A DNA stretch of 25,000 bases from Symbiodinium natans (lineage: Eukaryota; Sar; Dinophyceae; Suessiales; Symbiodiniaceae). Both the position numbers and the translations under genes were made by a program. The notes under the pieces were generated by a model, which ran no database searches, was not told the origin of the DNA, and was given only the letters and a program-made list of their open reading frames with translations. Shown one piece after another: positions 24,226 through 25,000 of this stretch (positions within the stretch are counted from its first letter, which is position 1; each line of letters begins with the position of its first letter). The stretch spans positions 1-25,000 of the forward strand of contig CAJNDS010000411.1 in the NCBI GenBank assembly GCA_905221605.1, given 5' to 3'.

Positions 24226-24645
24226 CTAACCTGTCTAATGATTTAGAAGGTCCAAGAGCAGGGCTAGGCACAAGGGCCCCCCCACACCCCCCCCCCCCCC
24301 CAAAGAGAAGAGAGAAGAACTGAACAAGACCAACCATAATAATCCCTTCCCCCTTTTACTAAAACGCCCCCCCTAATAACAAAAACACATTCCGGAAAAT
24401 CCTCCCGAAACCGAGCCCGCCTTTTAAACTTTCCTAATCAAGGGGGGGGGGGGGGGGGGGTGTTCAGGCCTCCAATACATCCCTCAACACCAATAAAACC
24501 CTCAGAGGGTTTAGGGTTGGGGGTGTAGGGTTAAGGGTTTAGGGCTTAGGGTTAAGGACATTTGGATAAAAAACCCCCCTAAGTATAAAAAACACTTTGC
24601 CGTTTCCATTTAGGGGGGGGGGCCCGTTTAATATTAGGGGGAAGG
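24226..24645. other. Spacer with C run, G run and short TTTAGGG block
   Basis: C-rich run at 24279-24301, G run of about 18 at 24443-24460, TTTAGGG-like units at 24505-24555 and another G run at 24613-24622. Frames through it are not protein-like. Confidence 0.6.
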
Positions 24646-24654
24646 GATTAGTCT

Positions 24655-24770
24655 TGACAGTCATAAGCACTATCAGAATGATAATGCTAGTGAAGAAGAT
24701 GAACAAACACAATAATTTTGACAAGCATAAGCACTATCAGAATGATGATGCTTTCTAAAGAAGATGAACG
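24655..24770 (+). repeat. Two direct repeats of about 45 bases
   Basis: CATAAGCACTATCAGAATGA-TAATGCT...GAAGAAGATGAAC (24661-24702) recurs at 24725-24769 with few changes, about 64 bases apart. A/T-rich, no coding signal. Confidence 0.8.
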
Positions 24771-24899
24771 TAATAAACATAATCATCATAATGCGTATAA
24801 GGAAGATTGAAAATCATAAGAACATATAACACAAGTCCTACATCCTTGAGTCAGCCCCATCACCAAATGCGCCCCACCCATCATAGCACCCTCCTTTAG

Positions 24900-24962
24900 C
24901 AACCCGAAGCCGTACGCACAAGAAGCGCCAGGTTCGCGAACTTCAAGACGGGGGTGCGTCTT
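24900..24962 (+). CDS. Exon-like island, basic peptide
   Basis: Acceptor CTCCTTTAG and donor TCTT|GTTTAGGG bound a plus frame reading TRSRTHKKRQVRELQDGGAS. Again the donor is a telomere-type GTTTAGGG. Short and at the window edge. Confidence 0.38.
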
Positions 24963-25000
24963 GTTTAGGGTTGCGAGCTCTTCGAGTTATGGGAGCCCTA

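Noticed and set aside
24539-24724. 61-codon minus frame with a hydrophobic start
   Set aside because: It overlaps two direct repeats and a G run, and its end is telomere-like; the hydrophobicity comes from A/T-rich sequence.
1-25000. True chromosome end (terminal telomere)
   Set aside because: Blocks occur throughout in both orientations with unique sequence on both sides; none reaches the window edge.
1-25000. Dinoflagellate spliced-leader remnants at gene 5' ends
   Set aside because: No clear match to the spliced-leader core was seen by eye; absence of relicts neither proves nor disproves a dinoflagellate origin.

Overview
This is eukaryotic nuclear DNA, most likely from a dinoflagellate or a close alveolate relative. 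Plant/alveolate-type telomere repeats (TTTAGGG, or CCCTAAA on the + strand) occur in more than fifty interstitial blocks in both orientations; by eye they fill roughly a fifth of the window. Between them lie short (40-240 base) islands that read as exons. Several inferred introns use GC (possibly GA) donors, and many introns are small elements with terminal inverted repeats, as described for dinoflagellate introners. No dinoflagellate spliced-leader sequence was seen, so the assignment is an inference. No bacterial-style operons, rRNA, convincing tRNA or CRISPR are present.

Layout. Bases 385-3262 (minus strand) hold an apparently complete nine-exon gene that splices in frame to about 658 residues: a signal peptide, two Cys/Trp motifs, an NRF-type Cys motif and a multi-pass acyltransferase-3 domain (nose-resistant-to-fluoxetine-6-like). 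Three of its eight introns belong to one inverted-repeat element family (A), two to a second family (B), and one is a block of telomere repeats. Bases 3.5-16 kb are telomere-repeat blocks alternating with isolated exon-like islands, mostly on the minus strand, plus several small inverted-repeat elements (6595-6770, 5804-5905, about 10700-10809, 14001-14150), microsatellites and long C/G runs. Bases 16.2-18.5 kb hold exon-like islands on the plus strand, facing a minus-strand 3' exon at 18678-18941 across a telomere-repeat block. Further A and B element copies lie at 19.1 and 19.8 kb. Bases 21257-23321 (minus) hold the 3' part of a second multi-exon gene of unknown function with a polyglutamine tract and a hydrophobic segment; its exons join in matching phase. 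The right end is AT microsatellite, direct repeats, C/G runs and one plus-strand exon-like island.

The unifying observation is that the sense-strand telomere unit GGGTTTAG carries both a GT and a TTTAG. At many islands the best splice donor or acceptor sits exactly at the edge of a telomere block. Together with the inverted-repeat introns this suggests that mobile elements and telomere repeats have repeatedly become introns here. All gene models come from reading frames and splice phase by eye; none has transcript or homology support.
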